DNA of 34,454 nt from positions 1 to 34,454 of the forward strand of contig JACRDQ010000020.1 of NCBI GenBank assembly GCA_016218545.1. Reading direction: 5' to 3'. This DNA is from Elusimicrobiota bacterium. GTDB lineage: Bacteria > Elusimicrobiota > Elusimicrobia > UBA1565 > UBA9628. The notes beneath the pieces are model-generated. The model was given only the letters and a program-made list of their open reading frames with translations. It had not been told where the DNA came from and ran no database searches. This document shows, piece by piece, positions 25,525 through 32,807 of the stretch (its first letter is position 1; each line of letters begins with the position of its first letter). The translations under genes and the position numbers were made by a program.

Positions 25525-26885
25525 TGCTCGACGCGGCCTTCCTCTCGCGCCTGCAGTTCGCCATGACCATCATGTTCCACTACCTGTTCCCGCCGCTCAC
25601 CATCGGCCTGGCCCTGCTGATGGTGGCCATGGAGTGGCTCCACCTGCGCACGGGCGACAAGCTCTACGCCTCCATGACCAGGTTCTGGGCCAGGATCTTC
25701 GCGGTCAACTTCGCCATGGGCGTGGCCACCGGCATCACCATGGAGTTCCAGTTCGGCACGAACTGGGCGGCCTACGCGCGCTTCGTGGGCGACGTGTTCG
25801 GCCCCGCCCTGGCGGCCGAGGGCATCCTCGCCTTCTTCCTGGAGTCCTGCTTCCTCGGCGTGCTCCTCTTCGGCTGGAACCGGGTCCCGCCCAGGGTCCA
25901 CTTCTTGTGCACCGTGATGGTGGCCTTGGGCAGCGTCATCTCGGCCTTCCTCATCACCGCGGCCAACTCCTGGCAGCAGACCCCGGCCGGGCACGTCCTG
26001 GTCGGGACCGGGCCCTACATGAAGGCGCAGATGGCGGACTTCTTCGCCATGGTGTTCAGCCCCTCCTCGCTCTCGAGATTCGCCCACGTGCTCATGGGCT
26101 GCTGCGTCCAGGGCTCGTTCGTGGTCATGGGGGTGTGCAGCTATTACCTCCTGCGCGGAAGGCACGTCGACTTCGCCAAGAAGTGCTTCCCCCTGGCCCT
26201 GGGCCTCGGCCTGGCCTCGACGACGGCCATGCTCATCACCGGGCATCGCTCAGCCGTGGTCATGGCGCAGTACCAGCCTGCCAAGGCGGCGGCGCTCGAG
26301 GGGCTCTACGAGAGCACGGACCGCGCGGGCCTGCCCCTCATCGGGTTCCCGGACAGCGAGGCGCGGACCTTGCGCTACAAGATCGAGATCCCTGGCCTGC
26401 TGACCTGGCTCATCCACGGGTCCAAGGGAGGCCGGGTCCAAGGCCTCAACGAGTTCCCCAGGGAGGACTGGCCTCCGGTCTTCCTCGCCTTCCAGGTCTA
26501 CCACGCCATGCTCGGCTTGGGCACGGCCTTCATCTGCTGGACCCTGCTCAACGGCCTGCTCCTCTGGCGCGGCACGCTCTTCTCCAGCAAGCTCGTGCTC
26601 ATGGGCAACCTCGCGGCCGCGCTGGGGCCCTACCTGGCCAACCAGTTCGGCTGGGCGGCGGCCGAGCTGGGACGCCAACCCTGGACCGTGTACGGCGTCC
26701 TGCGCACCCAGGACTCGGTCTCGGCCGTGGTCCCCGCCTCGCACGTGCTGGGCTCGCTCCTCCTCTTCGGGCTCTTGTATCTCGCGCTCTTCTGCGTCTG
26801 GCTCTTCGTCATGGCGGACAAGATCGAGCACGGGCCGGAGGACGCGCCCCCTGAGCCGCTCGCGGCCCCGGCCGGAGGAGCCTGA
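25521..26885 (+). CDS. cydA: Cytochrome bd quinol oxidase subunit I
   Basis: A 454-residue nine-helix subunit with the haems of a bd-type quinol oxidase. The haem b595 ligand His is in MFHYLFPPLTIG: it is residue 19 if translation begins at the second ATG (25524), as in E. coli CydA, or residue 20 from 25521. Further landmarks are GVATGITMEFQFGTNW, the ESCFLGVLLFGWNR helix, ITAANSWQQTPAG and GHRSAVVMAQYQPAKAAALEG before the periplasmic Q-loop. The Q-loop itself is of the short type, and the C-terminal region has LGRQPWTVYGVLRT. It has high O2 affinity and does not pump protons. It is tightly coupled to the upstream kinase and to cydB one base downstream. Confidence 0.96.
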   Translation: MMLDAAFLSRLQFAMTIMFHYLFPPLTIGLALLMVAMEWLHLRTGDKLYASMTRFWARIFAVNFAMGVATGITMEFQFGTNWAAYARFVGDVFGPALAAEGILAFFLESCFLGVLLFGWNRVPPRVHFLCTVMVALGSVISAFLITAANSWQQTPAGHVLVGTGPYMKAQMADFFAMVFSPSSLSRFAHVLMGCCVQGSFVVMGVCSYYLLRGRHVDFAKKCFPLALGLGLASTTAMLITGHRSAVVMAQYQPAKAAALEGLYESTDRAGLPLIGFPDSEARTLRYKIEIPGLLTWLIHGSKGGRVQGLNEFPREDWPPVFLAFQVYHAMLGLGTAFICWTLLNGLLLWRGTLFSSKLVLMGNLAAALGPYLANQFGWAAAELGRQPWTVYGVLRTQDSVSAVVPASHVLGSLLLFGLLYLALFCVWLFVMADKIEHGPEDAPPEPLAAPAGGA

Positions 26886-26886
26886 T

Positions 26887-27903
26887 ATGGACCTCCAGAC
26901 CTTCTGGTTCTGCGTGCTGGGCCTGCTCCTGGCGGGCTACGCGGTCCTGGACGGCTACGACCTCGGCGTCGGCCTCCTGTACCCCCTGGCCAAGGACGAC
27001 ACGGAGCGCCGGGTGCTCATGAACTCCATCGCCCCGCTCTGGGACGGCAACGAGGTCTGGCTCGTGGCCTTCGGAGCCTCGCTCTTCGCCGCGTTCCCGG
27101 ACGTGTACGCCGCGGTGTTCTCCGGGTTCTACATCCCCTTCATGCTGCTCCTGCTCGCCCTGATCATGCGGGCCTCCTCCATGGAGTTCCGCGGCAAGCA
27201 CCCCTCCGAGACCTGGCGCCGCTTCTGGGACCGGTCCCTCTTCGCCTCGAGCCTCGGGGCCTCCGTCCTCTACGGCGTGGCGGCGGGCAACATGATCGCG
27301 GGCGTGCCGGTGGACTCGGAGCGCTACCTGGTCTGCGGATTCTTCGACCTGCTCGGCCCGTTCCCCCTGCTCACCGGCCTGCTCACCACGTGCCTTTTCG
27401 CCATGCACGGCGCATGCTACCTCTGCCTCAAGACCGAAGGACCGCTCCACCACCGGATCCACGCATGGCGAGGCAAGGCCCTCCTGGCGTTCCTCGCGCT
27501 CTTCCTCACCGTCCTGGTCATGATGCTCTCCCAGGACGCCTCCGCGGCCTCGCACTTGAGGGAGCGGCCCTTCGTGGGGACCTTCGCCGCGGTCGGGGTG
27601 CTCCTGACCGCGAGCACCTTCCTCGCTGCAAGGGCAGGGCACCATACGCGGGCCCTGGCTTCCTCGAGCCTCATCGTGCTCCTCTGCGTGGGCGTGTTCT
27701 GCGGCTCCCTCTACCCTGACCTGGCGCCTTCGAGCCTCGACCAGGCCTGGAGCCTCGACATCTGGAACTCGTCCTCCTCGCCGGGCACCCTGCGCATCAT
27801 GGCCGTGGTGGCCCTGCTCGGCCTGCCCCTGGCAGGCGCGTACTCCGCGTTCATGCACCTCGTGTTCCGAGGCAAGGTCAAGTTGGACGAGACGAGCTAC
27901 TAG
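26887..27903 (+). CDS. cydB: Cytochrome bd quinol oxidase subunit II
   Basis: A 338-residue polytopic partner of CydA. The start is preceded by GGAGGAG about 8 bp upstream. Signatures are FWFCVLGLLLAGYAVLDGYDLGVG near the N-terminus, APLWDGNEVWLVAFGASLFAAFP, MRASSMEFRGK and a late SSSPGTLRIMAVVALLGLP helix. The charged pair D and E in LDGYDLG and WDGNEVW are conserved in the family. The length is at the short end for CydB. No small CydX frame was recognised between cydB and the next gene, which starts 17 bp later. Confidence 0.95.
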   Translation: MDLQTFWFCVLGLLLAGYAVLDGYDLGVGLLYPLAKDDTERRVLMNSIAPLWDGNEVWLVAFGASLFAAFPDVYAAVFSGFYIPFMLLLLALIMRASSMEFRGKHPSETWRRFWDRSLFASSLGASVLYGVAAGNMIAGVPVDSERYLVCGFFDLLGPFPLLTGLLTTCLFAMHGACYLCLKTEGPLHHRIHAWRGKALLAFLALFLTVLVMMLSQDASAASHLRERPFVGTFAAVGVLLTASTFLAARAGHHTRALASSSLIVLLCVGVFCGSLYPDLAPSSLDQAWSLDIWNSSSSPGTLRIMAVVALLGLPLAGAYSAFMHLVFRGKVKLDETSY

Positions 27904-27920
27904 AGGAAAGGAGAACCGCC

Positions 27921-28544
27921 ATGAGCCTGCTATTCGACCGCCGCACCTGGGTCATCCAGCAGAAGAAGGAGTGGGCGGAGATCATCGTGGGCTTCGAGAC
28001 CGCCAACAGGTATGAGCTCCTCTCTGAGAACGCCGAGCCCCTGGGCAGCGTGGCTGAGGAGGGCTCGGGCTTCCTCTTCGTGCTCAAGCGACTCTTCCTG
28101 CGCAGCCACCGGCCCTTCGCGATCACGGTCTTCGACAAGGAGAACAAGCCCGCCCTGCGCGTGGTCCGGCCCTGGCACTGGATCTGGTCCTCGACCTACG
28201 TGGAGGACGGCGGCGGCAGGCCCGTGGGAGCCGTGCACCGCAGGTTCCGCTGGATCAGCCGGCGCTTCGACATCGTCGACGCCGCCGGCCAGGCCGTCGC
28301 GGGCGTGGAAGCCGGGTTCTTCCGCATCTGGACCTTCGACCTGGTGGACCCCGCGGGCGCCAAGATGGGCACGATCACCAAGAAGTGGGGCGGCCTTCTC
28401 AAGGAGGTCTTCAGCGACGCGGACCGCTTCGTGGTCATGCTCGACGGCCCCACCGCCCCGGCAAATGACGACGGCAAGGCCGTGCTCCTAGGCGCTGCCC
28501 TGGCCCTGGACTTCGACTACTTCGAAGACAACCAGAACAACTAG
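27921..28544 (+). CDS. Phospholipid scramblase/LURP-one-like protein
   Basis: A 207-residue protein resembling the scramblase/LURP-one superfamily. It has a closed beta-barrel pattern of short strands: RYELLSENAEPLGSVAEE, PFAITVFDKENKPALRVVRP, PVGAVHRRFRWISRRFDIVDAAGQAVAGVEAG and AKMGTITKKWGGLLKEVFSDADRFVVML occur in order, with a hydrophobic C-terminal helix (VLLGAALALDFDYF). A clear Shine-Dalgarno (AAAGGAGA) lies upstream, and the gene follows cydB by 17 bp. Bacterial members are of unknown function, and true lipid scrambling is unproven. A membrane-lipid or membrane-protein maintenance role beside the bd oxidase is conceivable but speculative. Confidence 0.75.
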   Translation: MSLLFDRRTWVIQQKKEWAEIIVGFETANRYELLSENAEPLGSVAEEGSGFLFVLKRLFLRSHRPFAITVFDKENKPALRVVRPWHWIWSSTYVEDGGGRPVGAVHRRFRWISRRFDIVDAAGQAVAGVEAGFFRIWTFDLVDPAGAKMGTITKKWGGLLKEVFSDADRFVVMLDGPTAPANDDGKAVLLGAALALDFDYFEDNQNN

Positions 28545-28553
28545 CCCCTGCCC

Positions 28554-28598
28554 GCAATGCAACAACTGGTGTCAGACATCAGCCATGTTGCATTCCGC
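28554..28598. repeat. Palindromic repeat, diverged copy
   Basis: This is an imperfect version of the 45-bp palindrome found at 29793-29837. It has GCAATGCAACAACTGGTGTC on the left and GACATCAG...TGTTGCATTCCG on the right around a central A (28574), with a few substitutions and a 2-bp insertion in the right arm. It lies just before the TPR gene; the other copy lies just after it. Confidence 0.7.
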
Positions 28599-28628
28599 CA
28601 TGCTGGTGCCAGGGCATGGCATGGTGGC

Positions 28629-29783
28629 ATGCTCGCGTGGCTGCTTCTGGCAGGCTTGGCGTCCGCTGCCCCTGTCTCGCCCTCCTCTGACCCGGTCAAC
28701 AAGGAGCTGGCCGAGGTCATCGACCTCTTCTACGACATCCGCACAGGACCCGCTCTGGCCGCGGTCCAAGCGGTGGAGAGAAGGCACCCTGGCCATCCCG
28801 CCGGTCCCTTCTACCAGGCCGTGGTCCATTACGAGCGCGCCCTGTTCGAGGACCCGGTCCAGCCCCGGACCCTGGAGGCATTCGAGGTCCAGACCGGCCG
28901 CTGCATCGCCGCTGCCGAGGCCGCGCTCTCGTCCTCTCCTGCCCTGGGCCACTACTATCTCGGTGCAGGCTACGGGTTCAGGGCCAGGGTCAGGGCGCAT
29001 CAGCGCAGGATGCGCGACGCCCTCTCCGACGGCAAGAAGGCCATGCGGCACATCAAGGCCGCAGTGGCCGAAGATCCCGGGATCGAGGACGCGTATCTCG
29101 GTCTTGGGATATACAACTACTTCACCTCGCGGCTGCCTGCCGCCGCCAAGCCCTTCGCCTTCCTCCTGACCGGGCTCTGGCCTGACCGCAAGAAGGGCAT
29201 CGAGCAGATCCGGCGCGCAGCCGAGAAGGGCACACTCGCTCGCGTGGAAGCCAGCACCGTGCTGGCCGCGGTCTACTCCTCCGAGAAGGAGAAGCGGTGG
29301 GATGAGGCGGACAGCCTCCTAGCCCCCCTCATGGAGCGCTATCCGGGCAATCCCTACTTCCGCTTGAGGCGCATCTACGTGGCGGAGAAGGCGGGCCGCT
29401 GGGATGAGGCCCTGACCTGGACCGACCCGGACGGCAAGTGGCTCGAGCGCCTGGTCCCTGAGGTCAGGGAGAAGACCTCGGCCTCGGTCCGCTACCGCGC
29501 GGCAGAGGCGCTCATGCTCTCAGGCAGGCCCGAGGAGGCCAGGAAGCACCTGGATGCCATGGCAGGGCTCGCCATCCCCACGAGGCTCAAGGCCTGGACC
29601 GCCCTGCGCATGGCCAACCTGCTCCAACTCGATGGAAGGCATGAAGAGGCTGAAGAGCTCTTCTCAGCCATCAGCGAAGACACCGCCAAAAAGGCCGCTC
29701 AAAACTTCCGCAAGGAGCCCTATCCGAAGGGCCCCAAGACCGTGGCTCCCCTGCGCTGGCCCCTCAGTGAAGTCACCCATTGA
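28629..29783 (+). CDS. Secreted TPR-repeat protein, unknown function
   Basis: A 384-residue predicted exported protein. ATG 28629 gives a clean signal peptide (MLAWLLLAGLASA-AP); the in-frame ATG 28557 lies inside the palindromic repeat and is less likely. Helical repeats run through the rest, for example ALAAVQAVERRHPGHPAGPFY, the central LGLGIYNYFTSRLPAAAKPF segment, ADSLLAPLMERYPGNPYFRLR and EEARKHLDAMAGL. The central 'YNYFTSRLP...FLLTGLWPDRKKGI' stretch recalls IML2/TTC39-like TPR proteins, a tentative likeness. No enzyme motif is seen. It probably works as a periplasmic protein-interaction scaffold. It is an isolated gene bracketed by two palindromic repeats. Confidence 0.8.
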   Translation: MLAWLLLAGLASAAPVSPSSDPVNKELAEVIDLFYDIRTGPALAAVQAVERRHPGHPAGPFYQAVVHYERALFEDPVQPRTLEAFEVQTGRCIAAAEAALSSSPALGHYYLGAGYGFRARVRAHQRRMRDALSDGKKAMRHIKAAVAEDPGIEDAYLGLGIYNYFTSRLPAAAKPFAFLLTGLWPDRKKGIEQIRRAAEKGTLARVEASTVLAAVYSSEKEKRWDEADSLLAPLMERYPGNPYFRLRRIYVAEKAGRWDEALTWTDPDGKWLERLVPEVREKTSASVRYRAAEALMLSGRPEEARKHLDAMAGLAIPTRLKAWTALRMANLLQLDGRHEEAEELFSAISEDTAKKAAQNFRKEPYPKGPKTVAPLRWPLSEVTH

Positions 29784-29792
29784 AGGCGCCAG

Positions 29793-29837
29793 CCGGAATG
29801 CAACAGCTGGTGTCTGACACCAGCTGTTGCATTCCGG
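29793..29837. repeat. Perfect 45-bp palindrome (REP/terminator-like)
   Basis: Two 22-bp arms pair perfectly around a single T (29815). The left arm begins CCGGAATGCAACAGCTGG and ends GTGTC; the right arm is its exact complement. It starts 10 bp after the TPR gene. A diverged copy at 28554-28598 precedes that gene. The shape fits a REP-like mobile palindrome or a strong mRNA 3' hairpin; there is no T-tract after it. Confidence 0.85.
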
Positions 29838-29854
29838 TGGAGGGGCGCTGGCAA

Positions 29855-29871
29855 TTGGTAGAATGCTGTCA
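29855..29871 (+). promoter_or_regulatory. rlmI promoter, predicted leaderless
   Basis: TTGG-TAGAAT (TAGAAT at 29859-29864) lies exactly 6 bp before ATG 29871, so +1 coincides with the start codon. The core AATTGGTAGAAT is identical to that of the nifJ promoter. No good -35 is present. Confidence 0.6.
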
Positions 29872-31103
29872 TGGAACGAGCGCAGCGCGGGCCTGAGCCA
29901 AGGAAGGCGGCGGTCACCCCCAAAGCCCACGCCGTGGACATGCCGTGGGTGCGCCTGAAGTCCGCGCCCGCGGGTCCCCAGGCGTTCAAGCGCATGATCG
30001 CGAACGCCGACCCCAAGGCCAGGCCAGGGGACATCGTGGCGGTCTACGACAAGAACGACGCGCCCTACGGGGCCGCGCTCTACAACCCCAAGAGCCTCGT
30101 CACCCTCCGGTTCCTCTCCAGGGACCTGGCCGGGTTCAATCCGGCGGCCTTCATGAAGAAGATGGTGTGCCGCGCGGTCAGTCTGCGCAAGGACATCCTC
30201 GGCCTGGACGCTACGACCGACGCCTACCGCGTCATCCACGCCCACGGCGACGGCCTGCCGGGCCTCGTGGTGGACCGCTATGGGGACCACCTCGTGCTCG
30301 AGCTCTATTCCCTGGCCATGTTCCGCCAGGCCGGAGCCATCGCGGAGGCCCTCCAGGAGCACTTCCCCGGAGCCAAGGTCACCCTGCGCGCGAGCGCGCC
30401 GGTGCAGAAGATGGAGGGCTTCTCCCTCAAGCCCAAGCACGGGGACGCCCAGCCGGGCGGCAAGGTCCGCGTGACCGAGAACGGGGTGGCCTTCGAGGTG
30501 GACCTCGAGGGCGGCTACAAGACGGGCTTCTTCTGCGACCAGCGCGAGAACCGGCTGGCGGCCGCGGGCCTGGCCCGGGGACGCAGGATGCTCGACATCT
30601 GCAGCTACACCGGGGGCTTCGGCCTCTACGCCAAGAAGCTGGGCGGCGCCGAGGAAGTCTCCTGCGTCGAACTCGACCCGGAGGCCTCGGCCCAGGCCCG
30701 GCGCAACGCCAACCTCAACAACGTGCGCCTGGACCTCGTGTGCGCGGACGCCTTCCCCTACCTGCGCCAGATGGCGGCCAACCGCAAGACCTTCGGCCTC
30801 GTGGTCCTCGACCCCTACAAGCTCATCGCCACGCGCGAGGGCTACGACTTCGGGGCGCATAAGTACGCGGACTTCAACAGACTGGCCATCGCCGCGGTGG
30901 AGGAGGGCGGGTTCTTCGTGACGTGCTCGTGCAGCGGGCTCCTGCCCTGGCACGAGTTCCAGAGGATCGTGCGCTCGGCGGCCGGGTCAGCGGGCCGCAA
31001 GCTCCAGATCTTCCGCAAGACCGGGGCCGGGCCCGACCACCCCTTCGCGGCCGACTTCCCCGAGGGCGAGTACCTCAAGGTCCTCTGGGGCCGCGTCTTC
31101 TGA
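29871..31103 (+). CDS. rlmI: Class I rRNA methyltransferase, RlmI-like
   Basis: A 410-residue protein of the RlmI family, which methylates C5 of a cytosine in 23S rRNA (C1962 in E. coli). An N-terminal PUA-like domain (about residues 20-95: PQAFKRMIANADPKARPGDIV, YGAALYNPKS) is followed by an EEHUD-like segment. The Rossmann methyltransferase domain has the SAM site LDICSYTGGFGLYAKKLG and the acidic ribose loop CVELDPEA. The catalytic region reads VVLDPYKL, where relatives usually have DPPK(F/L), and TCSCSGLL carries the conserved Cys. The C-terminus ends in DHP and PEGEYLK. The first ATG fits the predicted leaderless promoter. The Tyr in place of the second Pro is unusual and might shift specificity or simply be tolerated. 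Confidence 0.88.
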   Translation: MERAQRGPEPRKAAVTPKAHAVDMPWVRLKSAPAGPQAFKRMIANADPKARPGDIVAVYDKNDAPYGAALYNPKSLVTLRFLSRDLAGFNPAAFMKKMVCRAVSLRKDILGLDATTDAYRVIHAHGDGLPGLVVDRYGDHLVLELYSLAMFRQAGAIAEALQEHFPGAKVTLRASAPVQKMEGFSLKPKHGDAQPGGKVRVTENGVAFEVDLEGGYKTGFFCDQRENRLAAAGLARGRRMLDICSYTGGFGLYAKKLGGAEEVSCVELDPEASAQARRNANLNNVRLDLVCADAFPYLRQMAANRKTFGLVVLDPYKLIATREGYDFGAHKYADFNRLAIAAVEEGGFFVTCSCSGLLPWHEFQRIVRSAAGSAGRKLQIFRKTGAGPDHPFAADFPEGEYLKVLWGRVF

Positions 31104-31114
31104 CCGCGGTCAGA
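31099..31114. other. 16-bp palindrome spanning two convergent stop codons
   Basis: TCTGACCGCGGTCAGA is perfectly self-complementary and contains the TGA of rlmI (31101-31103) and, on the other strand, the TGA of the cyclase gene (31112-31110). It could fold into a small 3' hairpin on either transcript. Confidence 0.6.
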
Positions 31115-32714
31115 GGCGCCAGATGCGCACCGTGCCGAAGCCCTTCACCTCTTCCGTGCCGCCTTCCTTGAAAAGGAACTCGTTGCCTGCCAGGCGCCAG
31201 GTCTCATCCGTCACCGCGATGCCGTTGGGATGGGCCAGCTTCTCCATGCGGGAGGCGAGGTTCACCGCGTCGCCGATGACCGAGTACTCCATCCGCGCGG
31301 CGAAGCCGATGTTGCCCACGAGCACGCGGCCGGTGTTGATGCCGACGCGCAGGGGGAGCTCCCCGGTCCAGAGGCTCTTGACCCTCTTGGGCCAGGCCGC
31401 CACCATCTCCTTGGCCGCGCGCACGGCATGGGAGGCGTGATTGGACTCCTCCCCGGCGGGCGGGTCGAAGGGCTGTGCGCCGAAGACGGCCATGACCCCG
31501 TCGCCGAGGACCTTGTCGAGGTGTCCGCCGCTGCGCTGGACGCACTCCGCGGCCAGCTCGAAGTAGGCGTTGAGGACGTCGGCCACGAGCCGGGGCGGCT
31601 TGTCGCGGCAGAAGATGGAGAACCCCGCGATGTCGATGAACATGACCGTGGCGGTCCGGTCCCGCACGCCCGGGGCCACGGGCCGGCCCGCCCGCGTCTC
31701 TTCGAGGATGAGGCGTACCACGTCGGGGCCGAAGTAGTGGCTCATGTTCTGCTCGACCTCGGAGAGGAAGACCTGGCGCTCGGTCACGAGCTGGAACGAG
31801 AGCAAGCTCGCCAGCAGGGTGGCCAGGTGCAGGTCCGCCTCGGTGAACGCCCTGCCGCTGCTGCGGTTGTCCATGTAGAGGATGCCCAGGCGCTCTCCGC
31901 GCGCGGACAGGGGCACGAGCAGACCCGAGCTGATGTCGGCCGCGAGCTGGGACCTGGTCGCGTCCGCGATGCTCCCGGCCAGGAGGAAAGCCTTGTCCCG
32001 GGGAAGGCCGCTGACGAGGCCCGAGCTGAAGTGGAAGTCGGTGATGAGCCCCCCGGCCCGCGCCCACGCCATGCGGACCTTGGGCTCCCTGCCCGGGACG
32101 TCCACCAGCACGGCCGCCACCTCGGCGCACTCGATGGCGCTCATCGAAAACTCCAGGAGCGCGGCCAGGCAGGCCTCGATGCCCTGGGCCTCGTTGAGCT
32201 TGAGGATGAGCTCGTGGAAGCGCTCCAGGCCGCCGCGGACCTTGGCCGCGTTGACGCTCAGCTCCCGCGGCTGGGCCGAGCCGATGCGGGTGAGCACGGA
32301 GTCGATGTCCACCCCGCTCTGCCGGCACTCCTCCACCCTGAAGGCCCAAGGGCCGACCTTGATCAGGTCCCCGAGCCCCACGCCCTCGGCCGCGGCGAGG
32401 CGCTGGCCGTTGCGCCAGGTGCCGCTCACGCTGGGCTTGGCCCCGGCCGCGGCGTCGGCCGCGCGGCCGTCCGTCAGCAGCCAGCCGCCGTCGGACTCTC
32501 GCAGGCGGCAGTGCCAGCGGCTGGTGGTCTTGAGGAGCTCGGGGTCGTTGGGGAGCACGAGCTGGCAGTCCGGGGAGCGGCCGATGACGAAGGGGCTCGA
32601 AAGCACGCGGGCGGTCCTGACCCCGTCCGTCCCGCGGCGAAGGATCCACTGGCTGCCCGCAGCGTACCAGTGGAAGGAACAGTCGCCATCCACCGTGAGC
32701 TGGATCTTCCTCAC
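31110..32714 (-). CDS. FHA-GAF-class III adenylate/guanylate cyclase
   Basis: A 534-residue soluble signalling enzyme. The FHA domain (about residues 35-125) has FVIGRSPDCQLVLPND, the phosphothreonine-binding SRWH and GTWRNGQRL. A GAF-like domain (about 170-300) includes GLLVPLSARGERLGILYMDN. The class III cyclase domain (about 345-530) has the metal-binding Asp residues in FIDIAGFS and VLGDGVMAVFG, and substrate and transition-state residues in HLDKVLGD, YSVIGDAVNLASRME and RVGINTGRV. The Lys/Asp pair suggests ATP, hence cAMP. GTG 32714 is chosen because a full promoter puts +1 exactly there. The open frame extends far upstream across the AAA+ gene, but that part is an antisense artefact. 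Confidence 0.9.
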   Translation of the reverse strand: MRKIQLTVDGDCSFHWYAAGSQWILRRGTDGVRTARVLSSPFVIGRSPDCQLVLPNDPELLKTTSRWHCRLRESDGGWLLTDGRAADAAAGAKPSVSGTWRNGQRLAAAEGVGLGDLIKVGPWAFRVEECRQSGVDIDSVLTRIGSAQPRELSVNAAKVRGGLERFHELILKLNEAQGIEACLAALLEFSMSAIECAEVAAVLVDVPGREPKVRMAWARAGGLITDFHFSSGLVSGLPRDKAFLLAGSIADATRSQLAADISSGLLVPLSARGERLGILYMDNRSSGRAFTEADLHLATLLASLLSFQLVTERQVFLSEVEQNMSHYFGPDVVRLILEETRAGRPVAPGVRDRTATVMFIDIAGFSIFCRDKPPRLVADVLNAYFELAAECVQRSGGHLDKVLGDGVMAVFGAQPFDPPAGEESNHASHAVRAAKEMVAAWPKRVKSLWTGELPLRVGINTGRVLVGNIGFAARMEYSVIGDAVNLASRMEKLAHPNGIAVTDETWRLAGNEFLFKEGGTEEVKGFGTVRIWRL

Positions 32715-32750
32715 AGGAGAAGTATATCCCCGCCCGACGGATGGTGTCAA
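32714..32750 (-). promoter_or_regulatory. Promoter of the FHA-cyclase gene, predicted leaderless
   Basis: On the minus strand TTGACA (32750-32745), an 18-bp spacer and TATACT (32726-32721) form a near-consensus sigma-70 promoter. Six bases (TCTCCT) separate the -10 from GTG 32714, so +1 falls on the first base of the start codon. Confidence 0.7.
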
Positions 32751-32776
32751 CCGGCCCATCGCCGGCAGGGCTAGTT

Positions 32777-32801
32777 TGATATGATGATGCGAGCCGGGGA
32801 G
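32777..32801 (+). promoter_or_regulatory. Promoter and ribosome-binding site of the AAA+ gene
   Basis: An extended -10, TGA-TATGAT (TATGAT at 32780-32785), predicts a start near 32792. GGGGAGG (32795-32801) then lies 6 bp before ATG 32808. The three ATGs at 32781-32789 would lie within or upstream of the -10, so 32808 is the start. This is one of the few leadered, Shine-Dalgarno starts at a transcription unit's head here. Confidence 0.55.
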
Positions 32802-32807
32802 GCCCCC

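Noticed and set aside
32781..32807. Triple ATG start for the AAA+ gene
   Set aside because: It overlaps the -10 box TATGAT; ATG 32808 has a proper Shine-Dalgarno and starts the conserved sequence.
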